Below, in pieces: positions 48,776-61,055 of a stretch of 64,000 nucleotides of DNA. This DNA is from Kudoa neothunni. Its lineage: Eukaryota; Cnidaria. A program made the translations under genes and the position numbers. The notes beneath the pieces are model-generated. The model saw only the letters and a program-made list of their open reading frames with translations, did no database searches and had not been told where the DNA came from. The stretch spans positions 9,858,001 through 9,922,000 of the forward strand of contig OZ199839.1 in NCBI GenBank assembly GCA_964304625.1. The letters run 5' to 3'. Position 1 is the stretch's first letter; each line of letters starts with the position of its first letter.

Positions 48776-49663
48776 AGCTAGGTGTGAAACGACGCCTTAG
48801 CCCACAAGCATAAATATGAAGAAATTAAGATAAATGAAATAATTAAAATTTAGATATTTGTAACTTTATTTATTATTCGTTATATCGTGTGTTATTTAAA
48901 GAATTTGACTATTAATACTAATTTAAAAATAATAAAATAATTAGATTATATTAAATTTGGAGTTGATTTTCATATATCAATATTTAGAATTATTCTACAA
49001 TTCGTAAATTTTCTACCCAAAACCTAGGAGAACACTTATTATAAAAAATATATTTTAACATGAAACAGTTTGCATAATAAATAATGTGTGGTGCGAGCTT
49101 GAGATTAATTGGACTTCCAAGGGGCAGAATCATACTTCCTTAATACCAAATAATTATATAATTTCATTAGTTACAATAATTACATAGGATATGAATTCAT
49201 TGACCGCACTAAAGATTTTGAGTTGTGTTTGACCTCTATTATTTCATATTAGTATGATTGTATAAACGTAATTGTCTTTAAATTAAAAACTAAATTTTTT
49301 TATCAGAATCTACAAGAAGCTTAATTAGAGTATTATTTGGTAAGAAAAATTTAAAAAATTATCCTCTTAAGATTTTTGATGTGGAATTACATTAATGTAG
49401 ATTTAATAAATTTCTAAATCATAATTTTCCATCGTATTATATTATTCCTGTTTAAAATGATGTTATTAACTTATATTAATAAGAGAAATAATCAAGAGTT
49501 ACCATTAAAAATCAATGATAAGGGATGTATTTTATGAATCTATAGAAAAATACACAGGCTTTTAACTGATTAAGAAAACTTCAATTGGTGATGGGTAATA
49601 CCCAGTTTCGCTTGTTCATATAGAATTTACTACTTACTGAAGACATTATTTCAGTTTAGGGGT
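48776..49663. other. Downstream flank of Kunitz copy 3
   Basis: Mostly part of the inverted duplication arm; otherwise no feature. Confidence 0.5.
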
Positions 49664-50790
49664 TAGGATCGATTCGGTTTTTACCGAAACCGAAACAGAT
49701 TTTAAAAATCTACTTTTTAATTAATACGGCATTTCCAAATTTAAATGCAACTGTGTAAAACCAAAATACAACTTTCTTAGAAATGAATTATTTTAATTAT
49801 TTATTATTTTTCTCCATATTAGAACATCTTTGAAAATAGGAATCAGCATGGTTTGAATAATTAAGACAGTTTTGTGAGGTAACTTCTACAAGACTCTCCA
49901 TAATGGTGTTTAGTAGTTCTCCTTAATTTTTTGGAGATTTATTCGTTACAATCGTTATTAATTGATGAGAAAACTTCTTGATAGGATTAAGAAATTGCGA
50001 ATATGGTGGCAAAAATAGAAGCTTATGATTGCTTGTCTGAATTAGTTCTATAAGTAAATTTGTTTTATAAAATCTAACATTGTCTATAACAAGCATAATT
50101 CTTTCGATTTCTTCATTTTCCAGACTATTGAATAACTCATTGGTGAAAACGAGAAATATATGTTGGTTTACAGATCCACATTAAGAATTCAGACTCTCTC
50201 AGTTCAGGGCTGAAATTAATGTTATATTGTTAGATTGGACTTTTTAAATTTTTAAAGTCGCATTAATCTTAAAACTCGTTCTACCAAGTGATTTATTCGT
50301 TGAATGGAAAACCCTGATTCACCTACACATAAACGACAGAAATATAAAGTGGTTTATTTTGGAGAAATTTTAGTACATACATTTGATATAAAAAATATGC
50401 TAATTATTGAAAAAATGGATCAGCTTTTATGCTGAATTTTTTAAGTTTGTCTCAATTATACATTTTTAGGATGGCATCTTTAATTTCACCATTAATTATA
50501 ACATTTAACAAAAAAATTTGCGACATAACTCAATTAGTTCTTCCTCCGCTAAGGATGTTTGCATTTTGGTTTTACCTAGTTGCATTCAGATCTTGAAATA
50601 CTGTATACTATAGTTTCTATTATTATTTGATGCAGGATTTTAAACGAAGAATGACTAAAATAAGTTTTCAATCTATCATATTTTTACATATTTTTTTGCG
50701 TGCAAAGGACTTAAAATTGATGGTTGAAAAAATCATTTGCAAAACCAAAAACCGTCTTCAAAATAACCAAAACCGAACCGTTCTAATCCT
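49664..50790 (-). mobile_element. Decayed IS630/Tc1-related transposon
   Basis: The ends are imperfect inverted repeats: TTAGGATCGATTCGGTTTT on the left, and TTAGAACGGTTCGGTTTT on the other strand at the right. On the minus strand at about 50160-49930 the translation has IMLVIDNVRFYKTNLLIEL and LLFLPPYSQFLNPIKKF, the D-N and L-P-P-Y-S-x-x-L-N-P-I blocks of DDE_3 transposases; the final acidic residue is replaced by Lys. The rest of the gene is too decayed to read. Confidence 0.75.
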
Positions 50791-51744
50791 TGCTTAAGTT
50801 GGCGTTTAAAGATACAATGTGGTTGAGTTCTTACACCTGAAAAATAATTTTCAGACAAAAATTCAATAAAATATTGTAATTAAAGGCATTGTTTGGTAAT
50901 ACGCACCTATTTCCCCGAGATTAATCCTAAAATCGCTCTCAGGTACTATTTGATTTGTGTGTAATGGTTGACAAAAAACTTCATGATATGATTATAATAG
51001 ATGAAAGGTGGTAACGTAGGAGCATATGGTTCCAAAAATGAACTATGTTGCGCGTGCCCTACATTTCCCATTTAATTTAATTAAACTTAATATATTTTTC
51101 AAATATTGATTCATAAGGAACCAATGCTAAAAAAGCTAAATTAAAGAATTACAATTTTCACGAGTCGGGAGTAGTTAGAGATGCTAAAAACATAGAGCGC
51201 ATGATTGTTTTTCTTATATAACTGTGTATTTGTAATACAATTACGCCTCGACATAGGAAGGTTTTTGGGGAATGCAATTTACCGCGCAATAGCAAGACCC
51301 CTTTAAATATCAGGGGCTCCTGTATGCGCACACAATCCTTTATTTCAATTTTTTGACGAATTTGCTATCTATTTTAATTTTTTCGCCTTTTAAATATCTT
51401 TTTTATAAAAGATCCATAACAGGATGTTGAGAAAGATAGAGAGTAAGGCTGAAGGGTTTTCTAATTGCGTTGGTCGAAATTTTTAGTTGTTAAATTGAAA
51501 ATGTTTGTTTTCGAAACGAAAGTCGGGGTCTTCATTAAACACACAAATTTTTAGGTTACTTATATCATAGATCTCAGATAAATTATCATGTACAATTTCG
51601 GTTTCTTCGATGTCATAAACATCATCAATGTCATCCAAAATAATCGAAACAAACAACTGGTACCCCCAAAGCGAACTTTTGCCGGAAATTAAAGATTCAC
51701 GACGTGTGTGCGGCGATAAAAAAACAATAAATACTGTCTTAACC
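50791..51744. other. Intergenic; nothing recognised
   Basis: No gene or repeat ends supported. Confidence 0.4.
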
Positions 51745-54315
51745 CAGGGGTGGGCAATTATATTTTGAAATGGGACGGATTATAGTAAAGTCAATATACT
51801 TGACCAAATAAATACATAAGATATTATTTCTAGTACTTCAATATTAAAATAAGATAGACTGACATTAGCCAAATGTGAAAAACCACTTGAATATTATTTT
51901 TTAAGCATAAAAAGTTTACATCATAAAATTGGGAAAAATAAATAATAATCAATGAGCTAGGTGTAATTTCCCACAATTGTTAACTAATTTTTCAAAATTT
52001 GGATCTAGGTTGCTTGTATTGATTCTTAGGACAGCCTGGAGGTTTGATTCAGTCAATAGATACTTATTCTTTGATTTGTTGATAAACATAACGGAAAAAG
52101 CTTGTTCACATATATAGGTAGATGCGAACAAAACAAAATGCTTTCTTAAAAAGTTTTTTAGATTGAAAATTTTTTCTTGGTTCAATGTTCGATAGAAATC
52201 ATCTAGGCTTTTATTTTCAAATATAGACTTTATCATAATGTCTGATTGTAGATCTATAATTTCAAAATTGTAATTCATCAGTAGCTTTTTCGAAGTCATA
52301 TGAAGATGGAGACTTTAACAAGTTGAATTAAAGCTCCATTTTTTTTAAATCTAAAAATTTCCTTCCAAATTTTTCTTTTAAACTTAGCATTTGCTCACTG
52401 TATCTCTTTCATATGTGGCGTTCCAACAATGAGTTTTCAAACAAACTGACTTCCACATACATGTCGTGTGCGAAAACACCCCTTCCTTGAAGTTTGGAGT
52501 TTAAATCATTTAGATTTCCTATGATATCTGTTGCTAAAGCAAAATCACCTATACGTTCATTATCCCTCGTTTTTTCCGTGAAATTACAATTAATACTCTT
52601 ATTTTCAAAAAACATTATAATTTCATCTTTAAGTTCCCAAAACCTTCTTAAAACTTTTCCAAGACTTAGCCATTGTACATTTGTACGATACGAAACACTA
52701 GAATAGCCAGATTCCATATATTCCAAAAAAACTAAGGAATTGCCTGTGATTCAGTCCCTTCGACCTTATTATATTCACAGCATTTGTGACCGAATTAACG
52801 ACATTGTTTAGGTCTAATTTTGATTTGTAGAGACTCTCTTGGTGAATTATACAATGCAAAGAAAGTAGATTGTGGTGCGGGTAGCTTTGTTTAATCTTTT
52901 GACTCATTAGCCTAACAAGGTCGTGATGTCTCCCAATTAATGCATGTGCTCCGTCAGTTAATATACATACAAATTTATCAAGGCATAATCAAGATTTATC
53001 CAAACTATTCATAACACTCTCCTAAACGTCTTGCGCAGCAGTAGTATTTTTAAGATTTTCCATTGATTGAAGCTTCTCTGTGATGTTAAAATCTTCATCA
53101 ATGCCACGAATAAAAATAAGCAATTGCGATGTATCGCGTATGTCTGTACATTCGTCTAACGCTAACGAATACTATTGGAAGGATTCTGCCATGTCCAATA
53201 GCTTTTCTTTTAAGCTGGCAGCAATAGCGTCCACCCTGCGTACAATAGTTCTCCTTGACAGTGGAATTGATTCAAATTTTTTTTACTTCAGGACTAACAG
53301 TTTCAGCTGTTTCAACCAAACATGATTTTACAAACTCAAAATCAGCGAATGGTTTGTTACACTTTGCAATCTTCTTTGCTATAGAGAAGCTAGCTTCTGT
53401 TGCACAATTTTGTATGCAAGTTGACTTCACAAATGTACTTTGCTGCTGTTTCATTTTATGGGCCATTTCAGCTTCCTTACTTTTTAGCTCTATTTCAGAA
53501 AGATTTTGACCAAAGTTAGTGTGAATCGCTTTGAAATGTCTTTTTAAATTATATTCTTTGAACACGTCACAGTTATGATGGAAAATGAGACGAATAACTT
53601 TTGTATCACTTTCATTTAAAAAATACTTTTCTATCCATTCTTTTTTAAATACATGGTATTCATTATCAATTTTTCGTTTTGCAGAACTCGTAATTTCGGA
53701 CGTGGATGCCTCGCAACTGCATTGCTCGCAAGCATGATTTTAAGTTACTCGTGAAATTATTGTGTAAAAATGCAGTAGTTAATGTTTACTAATTTGAACG
53801 AATTTCTATGAATTTATCTTAAAATTAAGCGGTTCATTATCTTATTGAATTTTTATACTTCTAATTAAACTTGATTATTCGGTACGGTCTGCTCTCATTT
53901 CTTACTGTAGGATAGTTCTTTAAGAAAAGTGACTTCAAAAAATACAATTAAGAGTTTATTTTGTTTTGAAATTTGTTTCATTCGTTAATTTGTATGGCGT
54001 GGTATGGCTGCAAATCTCACCGTCAATATTCATATGATGAGTCACTCTCAAATAATCCTAATATTCATCCCATAATATTATACATTTTCGGAATTCAACT
54101 TTTAAGTTTAAAACCACGATTGCTATTAAAGCGTGTTATAAAAAATATGTGAGCTTGGTTTAAAAAAGTTGAAGAATATTTGTCTTCAACCAAAACCTTC
54201 TTAGAGAGAAACTAATTGCAAAATGTATCAAAGACTGGTGAATTAACAAAAAGCTTTCTATCAAACTTTGGTAGTGTTTTTAAACAATATGGCGGGCCGT
54301 AGTTTGCTCTCCCTG
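51745..54315 (-). mobile_element. Decayed hAT element, GTF2IRD2/ZBED-type transposase
   Basis: Left terminus CAGGGGTGGGCAATTATA; right terminus, on the other strand, CAGGGAGAGCAAACTACGGC. The minus-strand transposase runs from about 53740 to 51950 in several frames: a BED-like finger (DVFKEYNLKRHFKAIH), MKQQQSTFVKS, the RNaseH-fold block with SLHCIIHQESLYKSKLDLNN at about 52850, SYRTNVQWLSLGKVLRRFWE at about 52690, and the C-terminal dimerisation region LFASTYICEQAFSVM and KYLLTESNLQAVLRI at about 52140-52030. Several stops and frame changes make it dead. Flanking 8-bp sequences do not match. It lies in the spacer between the arms of the inverted Kunitz duplication. Confidence 0.88.
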
Positions 54316-55109
54316 CATTACTGTATATCCATCCTCTCACTAAAGCTTTGAAGTTCTGCTAAATGTTTTTATACATCTTAATTTACAGCCATTAATGTAT
54401 GGGTCTCTAATTAACGATTCAAATCATTATCATCGATATGTCCAAGCTTATTTGTAATGAAATTTCCATTTAAAATTAGATTATATCATTATTTTTTCGC
54501 TTATTCCACGCAGCTGATTTATGTCCGTTAAGAGAATCCATGGTATTTTCAATTATCAGTATTCAATGGATTGAGATTAGTTGAACCCCAAATAATTTCA
54601 TCTTTAGTGTTAAAAGAATCAGAAATATTAACATCTATAAAGTCACCTAAAATCTCTAAATATTTGAACCTAAAGTAATCTTAATCGGTTAAAAACTGGC
54701 GTATTTGTCCACAGATTCATAAAACTCACCCCTTATTATCGCTTTTTAAAGAGTAACTATCGGTTATTTCTATTTTTAGGAAAGTTAATAACATCATTAT
54801 AAACGGAGAAGAATGTATTACAATAGAAAGTTGTGTTTTAGAAAGTTATAAAATCTGAATTAACATAATTTCGCATCAAAAATTTTTGGAGAATAGTTTT
54901 TGTTTTTCTTACCTAATAGTACTTTAATTAAAATTTTTGTAGATTTTTGTTAGGGCTTCCAGATGGTTCTAGTTTAACCTAGAATACACTGAAAGTTTCC
55001 ATAATAACCTATCATCGGCCTAGATGTTTTTAGAACACTCTGGATCTTAAAGACCATTATAAAAACAGCTTTATAGATTACATATAGTGATATTGATCAC
55101 AATGGTGTC
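54316..55109. other. Intergenic; nothing recognised
   Basis: AT-rich spacer with no supported feature. Confidence 0.4.
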
Positions 55110-57240
55110 TTGTCGTAACAATTTCGACGAATAAATGTAATTCTAAGTTCAAAAGAAAATACGTTACACAATTTGATTAAAATGAAATTAAATTGGACAA
55201 ACGCAATCCAAAACCTTTAGTGCTGAAAATAAATCCATATCCTATGTAATTATTGTAACTAATGAAATTAAACAATTATTTGATATTAAGGAAATATGAT
55301 TCTACCTCTTGGAAGTCCAATTAATCTCAAGCTCGCATCACGCATTATTTATTATGCAACCTGTTTCATGTTAAATATTTTTAAAATAAAATATCTCCAA
55401 GGTTTTAGGAAAAAGAATTATAAACTGTAAAATAATTTAAATATTGATGTATAAAAATCAATTTTAAAATTAAAATAACTTAATTATTTTACTTTTTTAA
55501 AACTATCCATGTAGATAAATTTTTAAATTACTAATACACACATCATTTTCAATAAAACACGAAATAACGAAAACTAGATAAAATGTAAAATTATAAATAT
55601 CTAAATTCTAATTTAGTCGCATATTTCAGTTTCATGGTGCGTGTTCACGTCGACAAAGATGTAATTTTGCATCTAATTCGAAGTACTTAAAGGGTTCTTG
55701 CAAATAGCCTGGCAGGCTGAGTCGGACGCAAAGTTATTCAAATTCATCTCTTTCCCGTTAAAATAAAATTCTTTGCATTTTTTTTTGATCACTGCCTGTA
55801 GGAGTAGGATCATAGTAATATCTCGTAAATTTGTATTTCTCGTCCTCTTTCCACACACCAACTGTTGATTGTTTACACGCTTCAACCGCCTTGAGATCAC
55901 CAAGATGACCAGCTAAATTGGATCAAATAAATAATAAATATTTCATTAGAATGGAGTACTGGCGGGACAAAAACTCGCACATATCTCTGCGGAACTAAAT
56001 ATATTTTTTGAGCCATCGTCAACTTTAACTGAGGCGCCGGGTGTTTTTTTTGAGTAGAAGGGACGGCATGTTTTGTCTTTTATGTCAAAATAAAAGTATT
56101 CACTAACTTCTGAAAAAGTAGTAATTAGATTATCTGATGGTTCTTGATACGGTTCAGTTGCACTGCAAGCAGCAACAAAATTCGCTAATTATTACTATTA
56201 TTGCATGCCTATCATCGAAATTTAATACTTATGCATGTATCTACACATTTTGGTAGTTCGTCAAAAAACCTCTCTTTGCATCAGCACCAACAGCAGCATA
56301 TACGCATCTATTTTTATCTTTGTGTAATACAACTCCCATTTTGGGTTGAGCGCTATCTACTTCAGCAGCGAAAAGACAGTCAAACTTGTTAGGGGTTGCA
56401 GTAAGAGTGCTAATGTTGGCACTTGTATCTACACCACCATTTTTTTTTATCTTAATAAAATTAATTTATTTAATGATATAATATTATAAAAAAATATATT
56501 CAAACTTAATTACTGTTACAAGCATTTTTGCATTCTTGTTCAGTCATAAAATTATTGGCGTTTCCTCCGCATCCAGTGTATTTAAACATTTGGCATGAGG
56601 CTGTAGCACTTTCACCAGTCCCAGTCGTTGAAAAATACCACCTCTCTTGTTGATTCGCCTCGAGCACCGTGCAAGAGCCTACTGCTTTATCTAATCCACA
56701 CGCTTTAGACTGCTCTTCGGGTGTGAATTGTACTTATAATAAAATTTTAAAAAAATTTAAATATCATGATTTACAATGATATTGACAAACGGCTTTCGAC
56801 ACAAAGTTGTTAAAATTTCCTAGAGAACCCAAATACTGGAATTTTTTGCACGTGGCGGTAGCTTTCTCGACATACCATCTATCAACTACAGCTTTTTTTT
56901 TCTCCTCCGCAGTCATCCAAGTCGGAGCTTCTCCATGATCTAATTCATAAGAATCCAATGCTCTTTCTATTTTTCATTTAAATAAAGATAAGACGAAACA
57001 ATATGAATATACCTAGGGAGGCCGTTCCTAATAAAACAGAGAAAATTAAAGAAAACAACATTTCAATAAGTATTGTAACAAGCTCTTAAAATTGTATATT
57101 TACGATGTTTAAATTAATATTATAAATACCATATTTATAGAACACACACGATTCGATTCATTAAATACGAATGTATAGTATCAATAGTGATCATAAGTAA
57201 AATAACCATAATGTTGTATTACGAATCAATATTCAATCGG
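55110..57240 (-). repeat. Right arm of the inverted duplication carrying Kunitz copy 4
   Basis: Inverted counterpart of 47237-49330; see that entry. Confidence 0.7.
55673..57061 (-). pseudogene. Kunitz gene copy 4, probably disrupted
   Basis: Minus-strand exons: signal peptide 57061-57013 (MLFSLIFSVLLGTASL), domain 1 56966-56775, domain 2 56732-56514 (six cysteines, P1 = Thr, GSCTV), domain 3 from 56450, domain 4 about 56180-55955, domain 5 ending at 55673. The first three exons and the fourth-domain exon are open, but the third- and fifth-domain exons contain a few frame interruptions, so the copy is probably inactive unless these are assembly errors. Domain 2 is closest to that of copy 3, agreeing with the inverted duplication of the two genes. 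An upstream palindrome with one change lies at 57091-57106. Confidence 0.7.
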
Positions 57241-58879
57241 CGAATATTTTTTGTGCTGACGCAGCCTAAAGGGATAACATTCAACATGAAGAATTAAATA
57301 TATTTTTATATTGTGATAGTTTTTATTTTGAGTATAATCATAATATTTTAGTATTTCTTTTGTTATTTGAATTGTATAAAATTCGAAATTTACCCTATAA
57401 TAAAACCATCGTAATCTTCTTGCAATAAATGGCATATTTTTATATATATATATATATATATATAGATGCATTTACAATCAGTTCCATTATTTAATAAAAT
57501 AAGAAAAAATTCTACACATAGTATCAAACAAGGTATATAATATACTAGCCATAATATCCGGCTACGCTCGAGGTGTTGGGAATATCTAATACGGAACAAA
57601 AGTGAAATGAAAATGTATAAATTAAATTTCGTAATATAACAAAATTTTACTTAATAATGCAAGTAGTTACTATATTTAAGAAGAACCAGAAAAAACCTAG
57701 TATAAATAAATTAAAATAATTATAATACTAACAAATGAACCTCATTTCGTTTAAATCTCATCACCATAATTTGATGCATCCGTGGTTTTAAGAAGCGAAC
57801 AAATGCAAATAGAAATCGACGTATACGTGAGGTATTACAACGGAATACAACTATAATACAGTTAACACATAAAGGTGTATAGAATCCGAAATTGAATTCT
57901 CACCTCAAATCTATTATAGACCTGTTCAGTTGAATCATACCTATAACAATGTGGTAAATTAAATTTTTAACGTGAAATCTGATAAACGCTTCTCAAAGAA
58001 ATTTTGTCACACGCAAAATCTTGAAAAATGCGGACAAAAAACTTCCAAATACTTCCACCAGCATATTTAAAAATATAATAACACAATACAAAGCCACTTT
58101 TAAAACTAACGCATTCGTTTAATCAGGATTTGTGGTTACTTTAAGATATGAGGTCAGATTGTTCGTGGAATTGGATCGTAGTAGCTTTAAGACGACGGCG
58201 AAACGACATTTTACAAAATGTATTTCTTGGAACATTTGCATATACAAGCTTATAATTGATCAGAAACACGTTTTCAGAAAAAGTACGTATTTCTCTAACA
58301 CCCAATATATGTTTAACTGGCAAAATAGCTATACCTACCATTTTATGTTTGTTTTGGAAATCCACCCAACTTCTGATCCTATTACAATGAAAGATACTGA
58401 CGGCATTCTTAAGAAGAAAACAGGGGTTGATATATCACTCCAACTCACGATTAATGGACCCGATAAAGTTAGATCAGCAGCATGAAATATAAGATTTTTT
58501 TTTGTGAAATTAACACAACACACATCAAACAGTAAAAGAAGAACATAAATCGCATAACCTACTGCTACATCAAAAAATAAATGTCGGGGTGAAGGTTGTT
58601 ATCAGTTTCACACTCTAAAAATTGAAAAACAAAAGTGTTCCATATAAAGTTTCTACTCTTATCGCTGAATTGTAATAGAATAGTGTTTGAACATGCTGCA
58701 AAGAATTGGAATAATGTTCCACATAACATTGTAGATATATTCCCAAACATGAAATCAAAGAGACATTGTTTCATATAAATAAATTTGAATGAAATTTATA
58801 TAAACATTGAATTAAAATAAGCGAGTAAGATCCATAAAGATAAGAAAATGATAGCATAATCAGTTACTGTAATACCTCC
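57241..58879. other. Intergenic; nothing firm
   Basis: The first 80 bp resemble the far upstream flank of Kunitz copies 2 and 5. A TA run lies at 57438-57464. A 117-codon plus-strand frame at 58132-58485 has a counter-frame of similar quality and no recognised motif. Confidence 0.4.
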
Positions 58880-59400
58880 CTATAAACTATATTTTTGGTG
58901 AGACCATTTGGAAGAAAGCGTATAAATTGTGTTTGGAACCTATCCTTGAGAGGGCGACACACAACTGCCCATGAGAAAAACACGGTTCCTCCAAGTTTAA
59001 ACCAGAAACTTTGAAGGTTTGCGCTGGGTCTTATTTATGGACATTGCAAAGCATGGTTTGATGAGAAATAACAGTCTTCTAAAATTAAAGGTGTTGTCTG
59101 GAGGAATTATCGGAATATTTACACCTCCCCCTCTGGCACAACCTGTTACGATAGTGGCCTCAATAAGATAAGATATTAACGATTTTACCATTAATCGAGT
59201 GCCATTACACAACCTTGGTGAATCCAAATTTCTTAGCAATATAATTGAATTGCCTACCTTTAGGAGAATCTTGTGCGAAGGGACCTTCGACAGCTCTAGA
59301 ATCTAGACTGTTGAGGAATTCAACAGGGAAATGGACACATTGCTTTTTGTCCATAACGGTATCATATGATTTATACGGCTAAATTACAGTGACCGTGCAT
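58880..59400 (-). mobile_element. Helitron remnant (C-terminal Pif1-like helicase)
   Basis: Minus-strand pieces in order: VMDKKQCVHFPVEFLNSLD (about 59375-59315), then RNLDSPRLCNGTRLMVKSL and VTGCARGGGVNIPIIPPDN (59230-59090), KPCFAMSINKTQ (59062-59025), and FSHGQLCVALSRIGSKHNLY (about 58980-58920). These are the successive motifs at the end of Helitron Rep/helicase proteins (P-x-E-F-L-N-S, N-G-T-R, F-A-M-T-I-N-K-x-Q, H-G-Q-L-x-V-A-L-S-R). Frame changes separate them. The Rep domain and Helitron termini were not found. Confidence 0.85.
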
Positions 59401-59466
59401 CCAATGGGGAAAAATGAAACACCTCGTAAAATGTCAGAAAAATAAATTTTTATTACTTAAAAACCA

Positions 59467-60315
59467 TTATATATTTAAATAAAGTCGATAATTCTTTTCC
59501 ACTATATTTTCTTCGAAACATGAAATCAACAACATAGTTAAGAAGTGTTCCTGGGGTTTTATTTGTGGCGTTTCTATATTTTCTTTTAAAAGCCCCCATG
59601 TAACTCCTATTTTGTTAGTGTGGACCCCCTCAATGGAAACAAACCTTCTTTTATGGATCATGGTACCGTGAACAACAAAACCTAGATCCTTCAAACTGTT
59701 GTAACCTTTCCGACCATCGGTCCAAATAGTTGACTTTTCCATTACATTCTCAATAATTGTTCTTTCCAGAATATCCCTATTTCTTTTTTGTGTTATTTTA
59801 AAAAAGAAATTTACGTCTTCGTCTATTCCTCCCACCATCCAATACTGTTGATTCCGAAGAATTCTTCGAACGTTGGACTTCATTTTTGATGTGGCGGTCT
59901 CATCTATTTGTACTACAACACCCTTCCCGCCTATTTTAGAAAATTCCTCATCTAGTTTAGATGCCAAAAAATCTGTAATGACGTTTTTCCAATCATTTAT
60001 GGTGGGGTTTGAAGAAATTCTAATGTGTTTACGAATATCATCGTACGTCATTGTTGGATGTTGGATTACCGTTACTATAAAAATAAAAATTTTCCACAAA
60101 GGAATTCGAGAAATTTCTAAAATAGTTCCTTTTCGTATCAACGTTTTTTTGTTGCATGAAATACATTTGTATTGATAACCATCATCAGCGTCTTTTCTCT
60201 TAACTAGAAACATTTGACCGCCACAAAAACATTTTGAATAACTTTTCGTAAGACCCAGATTTTGCATTGTTTTTATTGTATATTCAAGGTCATCGCGAAA
60301 ATAACCATAATCCAA
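59467..60315 (-). mobile_element. Merlin transposase with intact frame but altered catalytic triad (282 aa)
   Basis: A single open frame of 282 codons covering the full Merlin (IS1016-like) transposase. The N-terminal zinc ribbon has CFCGGQM and CISCNKK (residues 29-58). The catalytic core has Asp in VVVQIDETATSKMK and Asp in STIWTDGRKGYNSL. The expected third acidic residue, in H-T-N-x-I-E-x-x-W, is Gly here (HTNKIGVTWGLLK; codon GGA), whereas the fragment at 40080 still has Glu (INMIEVCW). It should therefore lack cutting activity. Length fits an intact family member. A C-rich stretch GAGACCCCCC near 60389-60398 might mark the outer end, but no matching opposite terminus was found. Confidence 0.88.
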
Positions 60316-60469
60316 GTTTGTAATCTCATCAATATTCTCTAACGTACATTTTTTTTGTTTGAATGCGTCGTGTTAGAAAGAATCGAGACCCCCCAAAATC
60401 GCCGATTTACACTCTGTAGAGTCGCCTGGAATATGGTTGATGAATCTAACATTGATTTTTTGTTCACCT

Positions 60470-60880
60470 AATTATTTAAATTGTTTATGTTAAAGTTGAC
60501 GCAATTTGTGGCTGTTTATGGGCAAAAGTGCGTTACGCTCTTGCCGGGCCAAAGGATATTAATTTGAGAAATAAAAATTAATTTTCGTCTATTTTCTTCT
60601 AACTGTATATTTTTTTCTGTTTATTTGTTTCCCGTGAATAGTGGTGCACAAACTTCTGGAGCCGGGCCCAAAATAACGTTTAGAGTAACATTTAACGGGA
60701 TTTAAATAATTCGGGAATGCAAAAAAAATGCGACACTGACAATAAATCATTTGGCGTTGATGCCGGGCCACGAAGTTTTAAAATGAACGCCGGGATTAAT
60801 GCTTTCCTTCACAGATATGATCGTATTTTAAATTTCGCTAATCCAAATCGTTGAAAGTATGCCACTTAAAAATACTTAGT
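60470..60880. repeat. Dispersed repeat R2, second long copy
   Basis: Aligns with 26640-26990 (see that entry), sharing the TGCGTT...TGCC(G/A)GG-(A)CAA-GG and GGCGTTGATGCCGGGCCACG-type patches. Confidence 0.5.
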
Positions 60881-60884
60881 TATT

Positions 60885-61055
60885 TTGCATGTATGGGAAT
60901 ATCTCCTGGAATATGTGAGATAAAAATTTTATTTTATAATTACAATAGGCTATATTTTTCCTAAAAAAATTTATAAAATTTTCTTAATAATTTTAAATGG
61001 AGAATTTATCTATTGAAATCATACTTTAACCATCTCTTATGCATAAAAATCGTAC
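60885..61055 (+). repeat. Left arm of a 170-bp inverted repeat
   Basis: Starts TGCATGTATGGGAATATCTC and includes ACAATAGGCTATATTTTTCC and TTAACCATCTCT. The reverse complement of 62600-62770 matches along the whole length. The arms enclose about 1.5 kb without a recognised gene, as in a foldback or long-TIR element. Confidence 0.65.

Larger units (their letters stand above)
47237..49330 (+). repeat. Left arm of an inverted duplication carrying Kunitz copy 3
   Basis: This stretch, with about 170 bp of upstream flank, the gene and about 550 bp of downstream flank, matches 57240-55110 in inverted orientation. Downstream landmarks shared by both arms include TTGGA(C)TTCCAA/TTGGAAGTCCAA and CATAGGATATG/CATATCCTATG. 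Confidence 0.7.

Noticed and set aside
58132-58485. 117-codon open frame, possible gene
   Set aside because: No family motif, an overlapping counter-strand frame of similar quality, and AT-rich intergenic surroundings next to a Helitron remnant.
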